64,000 bases of DNA from Cryptomeria japonica (taxonomy: Eukaryota; Streptophyta; Pinopsida; Cupressales; Cupressaceae), in the NCBI RefSeq assembly GCF_030272615.1, contig NC_081410.1:223995415-224059414 (forward strand), read 5' to 3'. A program made the position numbers and the translations under genes. Below the pieces are notes generated by a model. It had not been told where the DNA came from. It saw only the letters and a program-made list of their open reading frames with translations, and made no database searches. Below, one piece after another: positions 1 through 10,040 of this stretch; position 1 is the first letter of the stretch, and every line of letters begins with the position of its first letter.

Positions 1-16
1 CTATTGTTTTGCTTGG

Positions 17-232
17 TCAATTTAGTATATCAAGAGTATGTTGTCTTGCTTCGGTAATATGTTGTACATGCTTGTATCCCAATCCTTGATTCCCTAGATT
101 ATCATTCGGAACAACAGGTTCTAGTCTTCCTTGTTTCTGTAACCCCAGGTCTATGGTACCATCATAGCCATGTCTTTGGAGTATTTTGAATCCATTGCCA
201 TACTGATCTATGTGTATTCTGGGTATTGTCAT
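17..232 (-). pseudogene. Gypsy polyprotein segment with G-patch-like motif
   Basis: A 71-codon open segment downstream of the protease in the same Gypsy element. It contains a glycine-rich run (GYDGTIDLGLQKQGRLEPV, then NLGNQGLGYKH) resembling the G-patch-like stretch between protease and reverse transcriptase of some plant Gypsy polyproteins. It is not in one continuous frame with the protease ORF ending at 580, because stops fall between 233 and 579. The reverse transcriptase expected next is outside the window. Confidence 0.5.
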
Positions 233-579
233 ATGATCTTCTTCTCTATATATCCAATGGTTAACATCTTTGTTCAGGGATTCTTCTTGGAAGTCACCCC
301 ATCTAATGAAAGAGCATGAATCTGTGTATCTGACAATTTATTTTCCTTTGTCTCGCTTTTGCACTGTAGTGTGAGGTTTCCCAAAGGACTTAGGAGAAAG
401 AGACAACTGTTTCCCACTTAAAGTATTTGCAATAGAGTATTCTCCACAACCCATATCCTTTATTTGTAAGGAGGATGTTGTAGGCATATCTTTTTTTGTT
501 TCTGTGATCTTTAATGCTTCCAGCTGTGTAATGAGAGGTGCAACCTAATTGATAGGTATCTAATTTTCCACACTATCTT

Positions 580-1524
580 TCAGATAATTGCAATGTGGAA
601 TGGATTTGGATCGCCCTTTATGGTGATTTCAATACCATTGTATGGGAATTTGACACACTGATGAAATATGGATGGTACTGCTTGCATAGTGTGGATCCAT
701 GGGCAGCCTAATAACATGTTATATCCCAGTTCTCTGTCCAAGACTTGAAAAGAGACCTCTATTGTTATTGGTCCTACTTGTATAGGTAATGTTACAATGC
801 CTTTAGATGGACATTCTTCGTCATCGTAAGCCTTGATATTTATCATTTTGGAAGAATCAATGTGAAGTTCAAAATATCCCAGTGCTTTGACTAGCTTTAA
901 AGCACAAATGTTGAGACCAGCTCCCCCATCTATGAGTACTCTTCTGATTCTTTTCTTATGAATGTAAGCTTCCAGATGTAGTGGGTCATTATGAAGCAAT
1001 TTATCACTAGGAATATCTTGTTCTATGAATGCAATACATGTGCCTTGTATCAGATTTCCTACCATAGTTTGGAAGGCATTTTCATCTATATCTTTGTCCA
1101 CTACTGAATCTTGAAGTGCTTTGTCCAGTATAGCTCTATGATTGGGTGAAATATGCAATAATTCGAATAATGATATATGTGCTAGAGTTTTCTTAAGTTT
1201 CTCAACTACATTGTAAGTCCCTACTACTGGTGGTTGATTTTGTGGTATCCCTTGTAAAGTTACCTTTGACCTGCGAGTAACTACTGCATAGTCTCTATCT
1301 CTGGGAGTAATTGTGATTGTAGCAATTGTATCATTTGTATCATAGGTTGTTTTATCAATATTTATGTTAAATCCCTCTTCATAGTCTTGATGTGTATGTT
1401 TGACATCCATAATATGTCCAATGAGTTCATCTTCAAACCAACCTGAGTGAGATGGTTGATCATGCCCCCAGTCTCTAAGACAAAGATTTGTATCATCATC
1501 GTACTTTGGTGCTTCAGATATCAT
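580..1524 (-). pseudogene. Gypsy aspartic protease (retropepsin) region
   Basis: 314 codons open. The second half has the retropepsin signature LIDGGAGLNIC at about residues 200-210, with Asp-Gly-Gly in place of Asp-Ser/Thr-Gly, a variant common in plant Gypsy elements. It is followed by the C-terminal hallmark LLGCPWIHTMQAVPS, matching the (L/I)LGRPW...AVPS pattern of the family. The enzyme would process the gag-pol polyprotein. The N-terminal ~190 residues are an acidic linker. The annotated Met is simply the first in the open frame; the real product is part of a polyprotein with the gag at 1585-3507. Confidence 0.8.
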
Positions 1525-1584
1525 GCAAATTTGGTGATCATCTCTATGAGTATCTTGATATTGGTCTTCTTGATCAAGTGTTTC

Positions 1585-3507
1585 TTATGAATCATTGTTT
1601 GTTGTATCTCCTGAGCTAATGGCATGAATAGTGTAGTCGTATGAGACCTTTGTGTAGTTAGCCATATTGTCTTGGGTACCTGATGTGGTAGCTTTTCCCT
1701 TGTCATGCTTAACAAAAGGATCCTTAAAAATCCTATGATTTGTGTTTGATGAGGTCTTATCAGTATCAATTGTGATGTCCCCTTGGTCTATCATATCTTG
1801 GACCAAGTTTTTCAATTTGTAGCAACTTGTCATTTTGTGACCTTTAGTCCTATGATAATTGCAGAAATCATTATCATTCCACCATGTGGGTTTGAAAGGA
1901 CCTGGTTCATACACTCTTACTTCAGGTAAAGTGATCATGTTTGTCTATATTAAATTTTTGAGTGCTGACTTAATTGGTTCTCCTAAAGGTGTGTAATTTC
2001 TTCTTGGAGTGTTTACCCTGGGGTATCTTGTGTTCATGTTTTGCGTAGCATTTACATTTGCTAATGTTGTGTCATTCCATGTATGTGGATTTTTTGACTA
2101 ACTCATTCCCAAAGATAAAATGGGTTGAGTTCTGTTTATCATTTTGGCGTCTACAATACCATCATTGGTCACATTTTTGTTTTTTGACGAAAACTTAGAT
2201 TTGTCATTGTTGTTGGTGTTGCCATACTTAATAAGACCTTTCTCTACTAATCCCTTCTCACATTTGAGAGCCTTTTATGTGATTTGTTTGAATGTGGTTA
2301 CACATTGTATTTGTATCAGATATTTAATCTTAGAAATCAAATTTTCTGTAAACATATCCACTCGCTCTGTTTCTAGGATAATTGTCTTGCACCTCCTATA
2401 CAAAGCCCTCCATCATTGTATGAAGGATGGAAATGTTTCATTCTCGTATTCTTTAGAGGCACATAAGTCCATCAAAGTAAGGGTGTCAATGTTGTGCGAG
2501 AAGTTTGCTATAAATTATTCAGCTAATTATCCCCATGATGTGATGGTTGGTGGTAAATGTGAAAACCACTATAAAGCCAAACCTCCCAGACTTTTAGGAA
2601 ATAGTCTCATTAGATAAGTATCTTCTGAGGCAACTTCTATACATGTCATAAAAAATTCTCTGATATGATCTCTAGGATCACCCTTCCCTCGATATCTATC
2701 AAATTTGGGTGTTTCAAAATGTTGTGGGAAAGGTGGCATGTATAATGTGTGATCGAATGGGTAAGGACGTAGGTCCTACATTGTGTAGCTCTTTTTATCA
2801 TTACCAGTTTGCATTGTCGTCATTTGTTGTTGCAAATTCTATATTTGTTGTGTCAGAATATCTATTTGTGTCAAAGGTATACCTTGTGTTTGTGTATGTC
2901 CCACAAAAGGATTCATGGTTGCATAACTAGGAGGTTGTTGGAAGGTACCAAGATAATAACCTTGTGTGTTGTGCGTTCCACTAGGTAGTGTGAAATAGCT
3001 GATATGCGAACCCATGTTTGGTTGAGTTGTATTTGTTGTATTGGCAATACCTAGATTTGCATTTTGTTGACTATATGTGGATCCCATAGAATAGGAAACT
3101 AGAGATTGGGTTGCACTAGGTATTGAGACACTTGATATTATTGGTATGCTCTGTGATGGCATACTAGCATTGATCATTGAGGATGACACACTTGTTTGAA
3201 AGTTTGTATTTGTGTTGACATTTGTTTGGATAGGTACGTTTTGAGGAAAACTGGAGGTCATTGCTTGTATTTGTGTCAAGGGTGGTGTTTGACTGTTATC
3301 TTGACCTAAAGTTTTTCCTAGTGATAAAATCTTTGTGACATAAAAAACCTCAGGTAGTTTTGCCCCATTTTGTATTAATAGCGAAAGATACTTGTCCCTA
3401 TCGCTATGTATAAGTGCATCTAGGATCATGAGGACAAGTGGATCTTGCTGTGCAGACTCAATTTCTTCTTTTGTCAAATGTTGTTGTAATTCATTTATGG
3501 TGGACAT
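1585..3507 (-). pseudogene. Gypsy gag (capsid and zinc-knuckle region), broken
   Basis: Two open segments (3507-2839 and 1938-1585) joined by a stretch with a few in-frame stops. The N-terminal ~220 residues are a Ser/Thr/Gln/Asn-rich linker. Reading on leftward, about 2840-2450 encodes the retrotransposon gag signature FDRYRGKGDPRDHI, then a WFSHLPP block; stops (TAG, TAA, TAA) fall in this part at positions that would be Gln codons in a working copy. The C-terminal part has a His/Cys motif (FCNYHRTKGHKMTSCYKLK) and an IQD-like DMIDQGDI tail, as in plant Tat/Ogre gag. Role: virus-like particle assembly and RNA binding. Confidence 0.8.
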
Positions 3508-3719
3508 TGTCTATGTACCTAAGTGTTGACCTATTGACATGTCCATGTTCCAAGTAGGGTTTATAGATTGTGTGTTGTTCGGGTCCATTATTCCTTTCAC
3601 TTTCTGGGACCTTGTGATGGGCATCTAAAATTGCCTATATGAAGGTGGTTCTATGCAAGACAGTGGCCTAACACTAGACTGTAGACGTAAATATGAGGTA
3701 TGCAAGACTATACTAGACT

Positions 3720-4001
3720 CTATTGAGGAGGTTGATGTGAGACCTTTTTAGCATTTCTAGATTTCTCTAATGCAAGTCTTTCCATTTGTTGACCAAGTTT
3801 TTCAACCTCAATCTCTCTATCAATTATATGGGAAATCCTAGACTCAATGTTTATCTCGTGTATGACTCCTATATATTGAGGTGCGCTTCTTCTTAAATCC
3901 CAAGCTAAGTTAGCTAGACCATCAATGATTTCTTGTTGACCACCGTTTGGAACTAGATTAGGTTGCTCAAAGGGGAGCAAACCATCACCTGGGAGACTCA
4001 T
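3720..4001 (-). CDS. short ORF upstream of Gypsy gag
   Basis: 93 codons, in a different frame from the gag at 3507. It has a charged, probably coiled-coil C-terminal half (EIEVEKLGQQMERLALEKSR). It may be the start of gag displaced by a frameshift, or a small leader ORF. No family is recognised. Low confidence that it was ever a separate protein. Confidence 0.35.
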   Translation of the reverse strand: MSLPGDGLLPFEQPNLVPNGGQQEIIDGLANLAWDLRRSAPQYIGVIHEINIESRISHIIDREIEVEKLGQQMERLALEKSRNAKKVSHQPPQ

Positions 4002-4116
4002 GAATGCACATGCTATGAACCTATAACTAACAATGGACTTAGATGTATATGAGGTCTAGATGAAGACGTATATGATAATGTAACTAATATGGATGATAAT
4101 ACAAAAAAAAGACTTA

Positions 4117-4250
4117 GGATGATAATGAGGACGTAAGTGGGACTATGCAAAAGATGTAGGATGATAATGAGGACGATAATGAGGACATAAGTGGGACTAT
4201 GCAAAAGACGTAGGACGATAATGAGGACGTAAGTGGGACTATGCAAGGAC
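4117..4250. repeat. tandem repeat, gataatgaggac-type
   Basis: Three to four imperfect copies of a unit containing gataatgaggacgtaagtgg followed by gactatgcaaaagacgtagg. One copy has an internal extra gataatgaggac. The repeat generates repetitive short open frames in several phases; these are translation artefacts. Confidence 0.75.
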
Positions 4251-5239
4251 TATGTAAAAGACTGCCTAGGGTCACAAGTATGAAAGGACTTTTGAGTTTT
4301 GGTTTCAAAATGGACTTTGTTTTCTGTAACTTCGTGTGTAGGACAATGTTTTGTAGTTTTCCAAATCTGAGAACAATTGCTAGTAGGTATGTATAGCTGA
4401 CTGACTCAATTTTCAAACAATCTTGGAAAATTCAGAGATACATGGGATAGGGCCTGAAATAGCCCAAGTGACTGACTCAATACTAGTCTAGCACAATGAT
4501 ACATAAAAAGGCACGGAATACAATCTTAGGCTGGATAGTGGACACCATTCAGTGAGGCCCTTACGAAATACCGAGACAAAATGAACAGATAGAGAGTCTG
4601 GCAGCACTGGCTCCACTCCACGGCACACACTTCTCGAGCATGCCAGTCTCTCTTACCCTGAAGATCCGAGGATCTTTTAGCCGAGGGATTCATGTATCAT
4701 AGTGTAAGGTACATGAATGGTATCTATGGGGTACGATCCGCACACTTAGAACCATTGAATGTAGGATTTTTGGCAACTAAATTGGTTCTTAGTATTAGGT
4801 TTCGAGGGGTCTCGATCCAACAATGGATTCTCAGAGCAAGCCACTTAAGGCTTTAGTTGAGCTTATCAGTGCAGGGAAGGCCCCCACATATATCAAATTC
4901 ACTCAACACTCTAGCCACCTGACCAGTATATTTATATAGCAACTCGAAAAACCCACTCAAGAGTACGCTGGGAGAGATGATATCCCTATCGCATCCCAAT
5001 TCAAAGTACCTTTGTGGGGTGATGAAATCCCCAGTCAAAGATACCCCTCACTATGAAGAACAAAAGAAAATTTGGATGTCATTGTCACCTTCCTTCTTTC
5101 TCCCAAGAGCCCAATGACAGGTAGAAAGTAAGTTAGTGCAACTGTAGGTCCACCCCAGACACAATGAAAAGTTCTTTACCTTAAAAAATAGAAAATGATT
5201 TAATCTAATGCAGTCTGATTCACGTTCGTTTTATAGCCC

Positions 5240-5550
5240 AAATTTAGGTGTTAGATCCGCATGTGCATGTCAATTTTAAACACCAAATCCAAGAATGAAG
5301 GCATACATGTCAATTTTAACCATTTGTTTAATTTTTAAGCACTAAAAACCAAGTGTGAGATACACACATGTCAATTTTAGCCCATGTTCATTTTAAACAC
5401 CAACAACGAAGTGTGAGATTATCCATGCATGTCCTTTTTAACTGTTGTTGATTTTAAGCACTAAAAAATTGAAGTGTGAGATTATCCATGCATGTCCATT
5501 TTAACTGTTGTTGATTTTAAGCACTAAAAATTGAAGTGTGAAGTGTGCAT
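5240..5550. repeat. ~62 bp tandem repeats in Gypsy leader
   Basis: Units contain gaagtgtgagattatccatg, then tgtc(a/c)(a/t)ttttaa and a 'caccaa/cactaaa' end. The clearest copies start at 5408, 5471 and 5533 (spacing 63 and 62 bp). More diverged copies extend leftward to about 5240. Confidence 0.75.
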
Positions 5551-5654
5551 GCAAAATTACTAATCTAATCCTCTCTGCAAATCCACCACAGGCTATAAAC
5601 AAAAGATTGGTAGTGAAATTAAACCAATAAAAAATAGAAACTCAAAACTAGACA

Positions 5655-5810
5655 GAGGCGATTGCGTAATACTACCTGAGCGATTGCGTGATACTTACAG
5701 ACCGAATGCGTAAATCTGACAGACCTAATGCGTAAATCTAACAAGCTGAATGCATGACGGTATTTGGTCAATTGCATAGCACTACTAGCTCGATTGCATG
5801 ACAGAATGTA
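5655..5810. repeat. ~22 bp repeats, gcgattgcgtgat-type (block 1)
   Basis: About seven copies of a (c/g)(g/a)atTGCGTgA-like motif recur every 21-23 bp, for example gcgattgcgtaatac, gcgattgcgtgatac, gaatgcgtaaatctgac and gaatgcatgacgg. The period is not a multiple of three and stops occur in all frames, so this is not a coding repeat. Confidence 0.7.
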
Positions 5811-6216
5811 GAACAAAAAAAAGTTAGAAAAATACAAGAAAACTAAACCCAATCAGGAACTTGCGAAACCAATTGTGAAGCCCTAGCCAAATCCCTCATC
5901 ATCCATTCAATATTGATTAGATCATATTTAACTGTATAAGAAAGAACTAGGCTATTATATCTATCTAAGGCCAGTTGTTCCTCCGAATCCTGTATCAATT
6001 TTTTTGCCTGGAGAACTTTTTGATATCGCTTGGCTTCTCTCCTTTGTTGTTTCATCCTTCTTGCACCTGAAATCTTGAACTAAACTTTTCTTGCCATAAA
6101 CGATGTTAATCAAATTATGAAATAAAAAGCAATTTGATCCCAGATTAACCGATTTTAAGACATAATTAAACAGAACAGATAACAAACGGAAGAAAAAATT
6201 AAATAGAACAGATTCT

Positions 6217-6365
6217 TGCGAATGTGTGATCCCAAAAGGGCGATTGTGTGATCTAGGCAGGGTGATTGTGTGACCCTGTCTGAATGAATACGTGACCCTG
6301 AAGGGTTGAATGCGTCATCCTATCTATGCGATTGTGTGATGATGTAAGCTCGATTGTGTGATGGA
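6217..6365. repeat. ~22 bp repeats, gcgattgtgtgat-type (block 2)
   Basis: Six to seven further copies of the motif seen at 5655-5810, here mostly with TGTGTGA in place of TGCGTGA: gcgattgtgtgatct, gtgattgtgtgaccc, gaatgcgtcatcc, gcgattgtgtgatga and cgattgtgtgatgg. The block ends about 120 bp before the primer-binding position. Confidence 0.7.
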
Positions 6366-6471
6366 AAATCTTTTCTCAAAATTCATGCAACCTGCAAAAA
6401 AATGAAAAACCCGCACAATCTGCAAAAATCACATAGAACACAGAATAAGGTTAAATTGTTGTTAGTTCATG

Positions 6472-6484
6472 TTGGGTTCACCAA
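6472..6484 (-). other. candidate primer-binding site of the Gypsy element
   Basis: On the minus strand the LTR end ...CCCACA is followed by TTT and then TGGTGAACCCAAC. A TGG start 3 bp inside the LTR is the expected layout for pairing with a tRNA 3' CCA end. The cognate tRNA is not identified. Confidence 0.5.
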
Positions 6485-6486
6485 AA

Positions 6487-7723
6487 TGTGGGATGCAAAA
6501 TTTATCTTCTATTAACAAAGTAATCAATTAGAATTTAACAAACAATACAATGAAATAACGCAATTGAGAAATAGGAATTATAAATCATCAAATCAAAAAC
6601 TCCCTATTTTGTGACTGCTTAGAACTTCCATTGCTCTTCTCCTCTTCATGGTATGATGGTTCTCAGATATTGCGCTGGTAACCTACAAGTGACACAAAGA
6701 TTCAAAGTTTGTGATTGTTGAAAATGGAGATTGGATGCTCAATTTATAGAAAATTGAATGAGTTTGATTGAAAGGTGGAACAGATTGATCAAGAGGTGTG
6801 AACTCAGGTGAGCTCAAATGAAAATTGATAGCTGAACTGCTGATTGTAGGAGTGAAACTAAATAGATTGAATAGATTAATTGAGTTAACTGATTGAGAAA
6901 AAGCTGACTAAAGGAAGAAAAAGAGTGATTGGAGGAAATAAAGAAGATGACACAGAGAGCTTAATTTAGAAAAAGCTAACTGAAAGATGGAAATAGAGAT
7001 TGGAGAGATAAACGGTTTAGTTAATTAATTGATTGAATTAATTAATTTAGCACGTGCTTGCATTTAGATTTGGATTTTTAATTTAATCTTTGCATGAGAT
7101 ATTAATTCAATTTAGTATTTGAATATATTTAGAATTTAACTTTGATTTTCAATTGGGTTTTTGAAATCATGCACATGTAATTGAATTTGGAAGAAATTAG
7201 AAGAATATGAAATTAAATGAAATTAGAAGAATTAATAAAACTAAATGAAATTAGAATTTGGGGCTTTGGAAATGGAGAATTAATTAGTTAATTAAATAAT
7301 TTAAAGAAACTATTTAATTATGTAGAAATGGAATTTAATTAAATAATAAAGATTATTTAATTTAAAGGATTAAATCACAATTAATTAAATAATAAATATT
7401 TAATTAATATTTAGAAGAGGGTTGAATGATTAGATGATTAAATATAGAAATTGAATAATTAGTAACTTGTTTAAATAATAAAGATTATTTAAATTGGGGA
7501 ATTAATCATAATTAATTAAATAATAAATATTTAATTAATATTTAGGAAATGATTAAAATGATGAAATGATGATAGAATAGGAAAATAGAATAATTAATAA
7601 GATGATGAGGAAATATGAATTTAGAAGAAATAGATTAGTTAAATTAATTAAATAATAAAGATTATTTAATCAATTAGAGGAATAATTAGTACATGATCAA
7701 TGAGACATTTTTAGGTGTCTACA
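6487..7723 (-). repeat. 5' LTR of the Gypsy element
   Basis: 1237 bp bounded by TG...CA. On the minus strand it starts TGTAGACACC and ends ...CCCACA. The TGTAGACACCTAAAA start recurs at the solo LTR at 54596 and, mutated, at 59988. A diverged copy of the whole LTR with the same orientation is at about 58972-59988. The middle (about 7080-7680) is very AT-rich, with repeated attaattaaataataaa motifs. Confidence 0.85.
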
Positions 7724-8875
7724 ATGGTTACCTCATCCATAATTTTTAAAGATAATAAGGCATTGGATGTAGAGCCCCTGGTAGAATGTAATTTACAAGA
7801 CACATAGGTGATGTCGACAAATGAAGAGATACCAGTAGATTCAGAGAGTGCACAGGTTACAAATGTTGAGGACAATAGTCCTCCAAATCAGAATGTACAG
7901 GTTGAGGACACAGTTCATAAGGAGGAACCGGCAGTAACTGATGTTGCACCAAGTGGCGAAGCCATCGGTGAAAAAGAGGAAGCTATTAAAGTTAATAAAC
8001 CATCAGTAGAGAAGAAAAAGGAATCTGACAGGGACCAGTAGTGAGCACATCATTGTTGTCAATTGACACCTCACAGGTAGAACAAAAAAGCATAACTGAG
8101 ATGAGTTCTACTAAGCTCTTGATGATGACTGCATAGAAGATGATGAAGGAAGGATCTATGGACAAAGAAATTATTGATCAATCAATCCTAATTTTGTATA
8201 GACTTGTCCAAGAGTGCCATTTTGACAAAGGAGAAAGCCCATTCGGCAAGCTCAAAATAATCGCAAAGCACATTTCTAAGGACTTTCAATCTTTACAACA
8301 GATATCAAACCGGTGGGCATTGGAGAGATTCACAGAAGCTAAGAGAGCTACTTTTAAACAGATGATTGATTCAAAGAAGAAAGAGATTACTGATAAGATG
8401 AAGTTGATTGATAATTCTCTAAGGAAATGTACTAATATTTATAGAGTATGCTGCAACATAGGACTACTTACTGCAGACATAGATAAAGGGATTAAGGATT
8501 CACGAGACAATTGTAGGCATAGTCAATTCTTTTGATGGCTCAAATTCTTTGACTGCATCTATTAATGGTCTGATTTTGGTATTGGAAGCTCAAGTTTCAT
8601 CTCTTGAAATGCAAAAAGACAAAATTATAAGAAAAGCTAGAGGTCTCACAGGATTGGTGAGTCCCCGGTTGGACTCTTTGAGTGTACATAAAAAGGAATG
8701 CATTGATTTGGTTGGTAGGCCCACACCGGCAGAGCTTAAGGATGAAGAGTCATATACTCACATGCTTAATGGACTTGTATATATTTTCGGCACATTCAAA
8801 TCCAGTAGGGATACTTATCTAGACCTTTTGGAGAAAGCCTATCCGGAAATTTTCAAGTATATTCAACTCCGGTAA
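7724..8875 (+). pseudogene. unrecognised element ORF, 5'-truncated and frameshifted
   Basis: Open segments 7724-7807 (continuing leftward into the Gypsy insertion), 7808-8041, 8041-8535 and 8549-8875 lie in two frames, so at least two frameshifts separate them. The first part is acidic with many Glu, Pro and Val; the second (8140-8535) is Lys-rich and probably helical; the last ends ...EKAYPEIFKYIQLR. No catalytic motif is seen. It sits just upstream of a polypurine tract and LTR, so it is the last ORF of an LTR element, perhaps a gag-like or accessory protein. Its N-terminus is cut off at 7724, where the Gypsy LTR begins. Function unknown. Confidence 0.5.
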
Positions 8876-9124
8876 GGTATTTTGGGACACATTCTTTGAA
8901 CAGACTTTCATTTTTCATCTCAGTTTTTGGTTTTGTTTTTTTTGCATTGATGTCAAAGGGGGAGGTATAGGTGAAAAATATATTCTTGACATCAGGAGTT
9001 ATGGAGATATAGAATATTTTTTACAAATCATGATCACAGATAGATATTCAGGTCAAGGGGAGCAGTCTCAGGGTGAAACCAGCAGATGGAAACCATTATC
9101 ATTTTTCACATTAGTGTTGCCATC

Positions 9125-9142
9125 AATGCCAAAGGGGGAGAT
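9125..9142 (+). other. polypurine tract of element N
   Basis: aatgccaaagggggagat directly precedes the LTR start. The same string, or its complement, flanks the LTRs of elements C, D and F. It would prime plus-strand DNA synthesis. Confidence 0.7.
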
Positions 9143-10040
9143 TTTTGGCAATTGGCATTCATTTGATTGGTTTCAATATGTTATCATTGATGGCAACATG
9201 TTTCGGCTTTCATTCTTTGGTTTGGTTGTTCATCGGCTGACACTTCACTGGCACCAGCACCGGTAGGTATCTTCACCGATAGGAAGGATTCTTTGGGTAC
9301 CGGCATTGGAGGTCGACATGTTTTACATTCAAGATACTAGTATTGGAGGCTAACGTCATTTGGGAGATCCGACAATCGGCAATTGATTTTGATTTTTATG
9401 TATATATGTAATTGAGTTGACATGTATATTTATTTTGTAATTATCTATGTAAGTTGACATAAGGCATAAAGGATTGTAAGGGTATATAGGTCTGTTGATT
9501 AGATAATTTTGTGTAATGAGATATGTTATGATATGAGAGTGATAATTGTAATGTGAGGAATGTTATAATGCAAATATTATGTAAGAGGTTATTTCGGTAA
9601 GGGTTTAGGGTTTCAAAAATGGAACAGTCGGAGCTTGAACCAGAACTCTAGCAGATGTAGTAAATGAGTTTAGTTTTATATTTTCTTATTTAAAGTGACT
9701 GTATTCAATGAGATTCCTTTGTGATGAGCAGCGTGCTCTAGGTTGTAAGCCTTCCTGCAAGTGCAGGCCCCCATATTGTGTAATATCTTTTTATATGGCT
9801 AGTGGATTGATATTGTGGGTCACAAATCCCACCGTGGTTTTTTCTCTTTGAGGTTTCCCACATATAATTATTTGTGTTATGGTATTCATTTGTGTGATTG
9901 GCTTATTGATTACTTTACTTCTTTCAATTATATATGTGGTTTTTTACCAGCTGGTGAATGCATGTTATAATAAGGTTAAAATTGAACATTCTGATAGAAC
10001 ACTGATTCACCCCCCCTCTCAATGTTCTTGGATTCCAACA
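9143..10040 (+). repeat. 3' LTR of element N
   Basis: About 898 bp. It begins TTTTGGCAATTGGC, where the related LTRs have TGTTGGC, so the terminal G appears mutated. It ends ...TTGGATTCCAACA just before the interrupted Copia gag. It carries the accgtgg...tttcccac stem-loop motif (9830-9862) and the gattcaccccccctctc box (about 10004-10020) shared with the other Copia-type LTRs here. Confidence 0.65.

Larger units (their letters stand above)
4002..6486 (-). other. non-coding leader of the Gypsy element
   Basis: Sequence between LTR and gag, with no convincing coding content. Short open frames here (for example 4853-5038 and 5619-6185) have no recognisable domain. It carries four blocks of tandem repeats, listed separately (4117-4250, about 5240-5550, 5655-5810, 6217-6365). 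Long leaders are known in Tat/Ogre-type elements. Confidence 0.55.
1..7723 (-). mobile_element. Ty3/Gypsy LTR retrotransposon, 5' part (cut by window edge)
   Basis: The minus strand reads, from right to left: LTR (6487-7723), a primer-binding-like sequence, a long non-coding leader (about 4002-6486), gag (3507 to about 1585), aspartic protease (1524-580) and a G-patch-like segment (232-17). Reverse transcriptase, integrase and the second LTR would lie left of base 1. A Gly-Gly-type protease site, a gag C-terminus with a single zinc-knuckle-like motif and a G-patch before RT are features of Tat/Ogre-type plant Gypsy elements; that lineage is an inference. Several in-frame stops show it is inactive. 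It is inserted in the ORF of the element that starts at 7724. Confidence 0.85.
7724..10040 (+). mobile_element. 3' part of a plus-strand LTR retrotransposon (N)
   Basis: Contains the decayed ORF at 7724-8875, a polypurine tract (aaagggggagat at 9131-9142) and a 3' LTR (9143-10040). Another purine run (caaagggggagg) lies near 8955. At 10041 the sequence changes to a Copia gag, already in mid-protein. So N is inserted into that gag, and the rest of both N and the gag start lies left of the window or was displaced by the Gypsy insertion. Confidence 0.65.

Noticed and set aside
580-1524. Possible endogenous pararetrovirus (caulimovirus) protease
   Set aside because: The DGGAG motif with LLGCPW...AVPS and the adjoining TG...CA LTR fit a Gypsy retrotransposon; no movement or coat protein is present.
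2144-2930. Plus-strand open frames over the Gypsy gag (2144-2617, 2709-2930)
   Set aside because: They are antisense to recognisable gag blocks on the minus strand and show no domain of their own.
4013-4416. Minus-strand open frames with LLHSPTYVLIIVL-type repeats
   Set aside because: Direct translation of the tandem DNA repeat at 4117-4250 in two frames; not a membrane protein.
7080-7680. AT-rich attaattaaataataaa runs as an origin or matrix-attachment region
   Set aside because: They are internal to the Gypsy LTR and also occur, decayed, in the LTR at 58972-59988; composition alone does not support a function.
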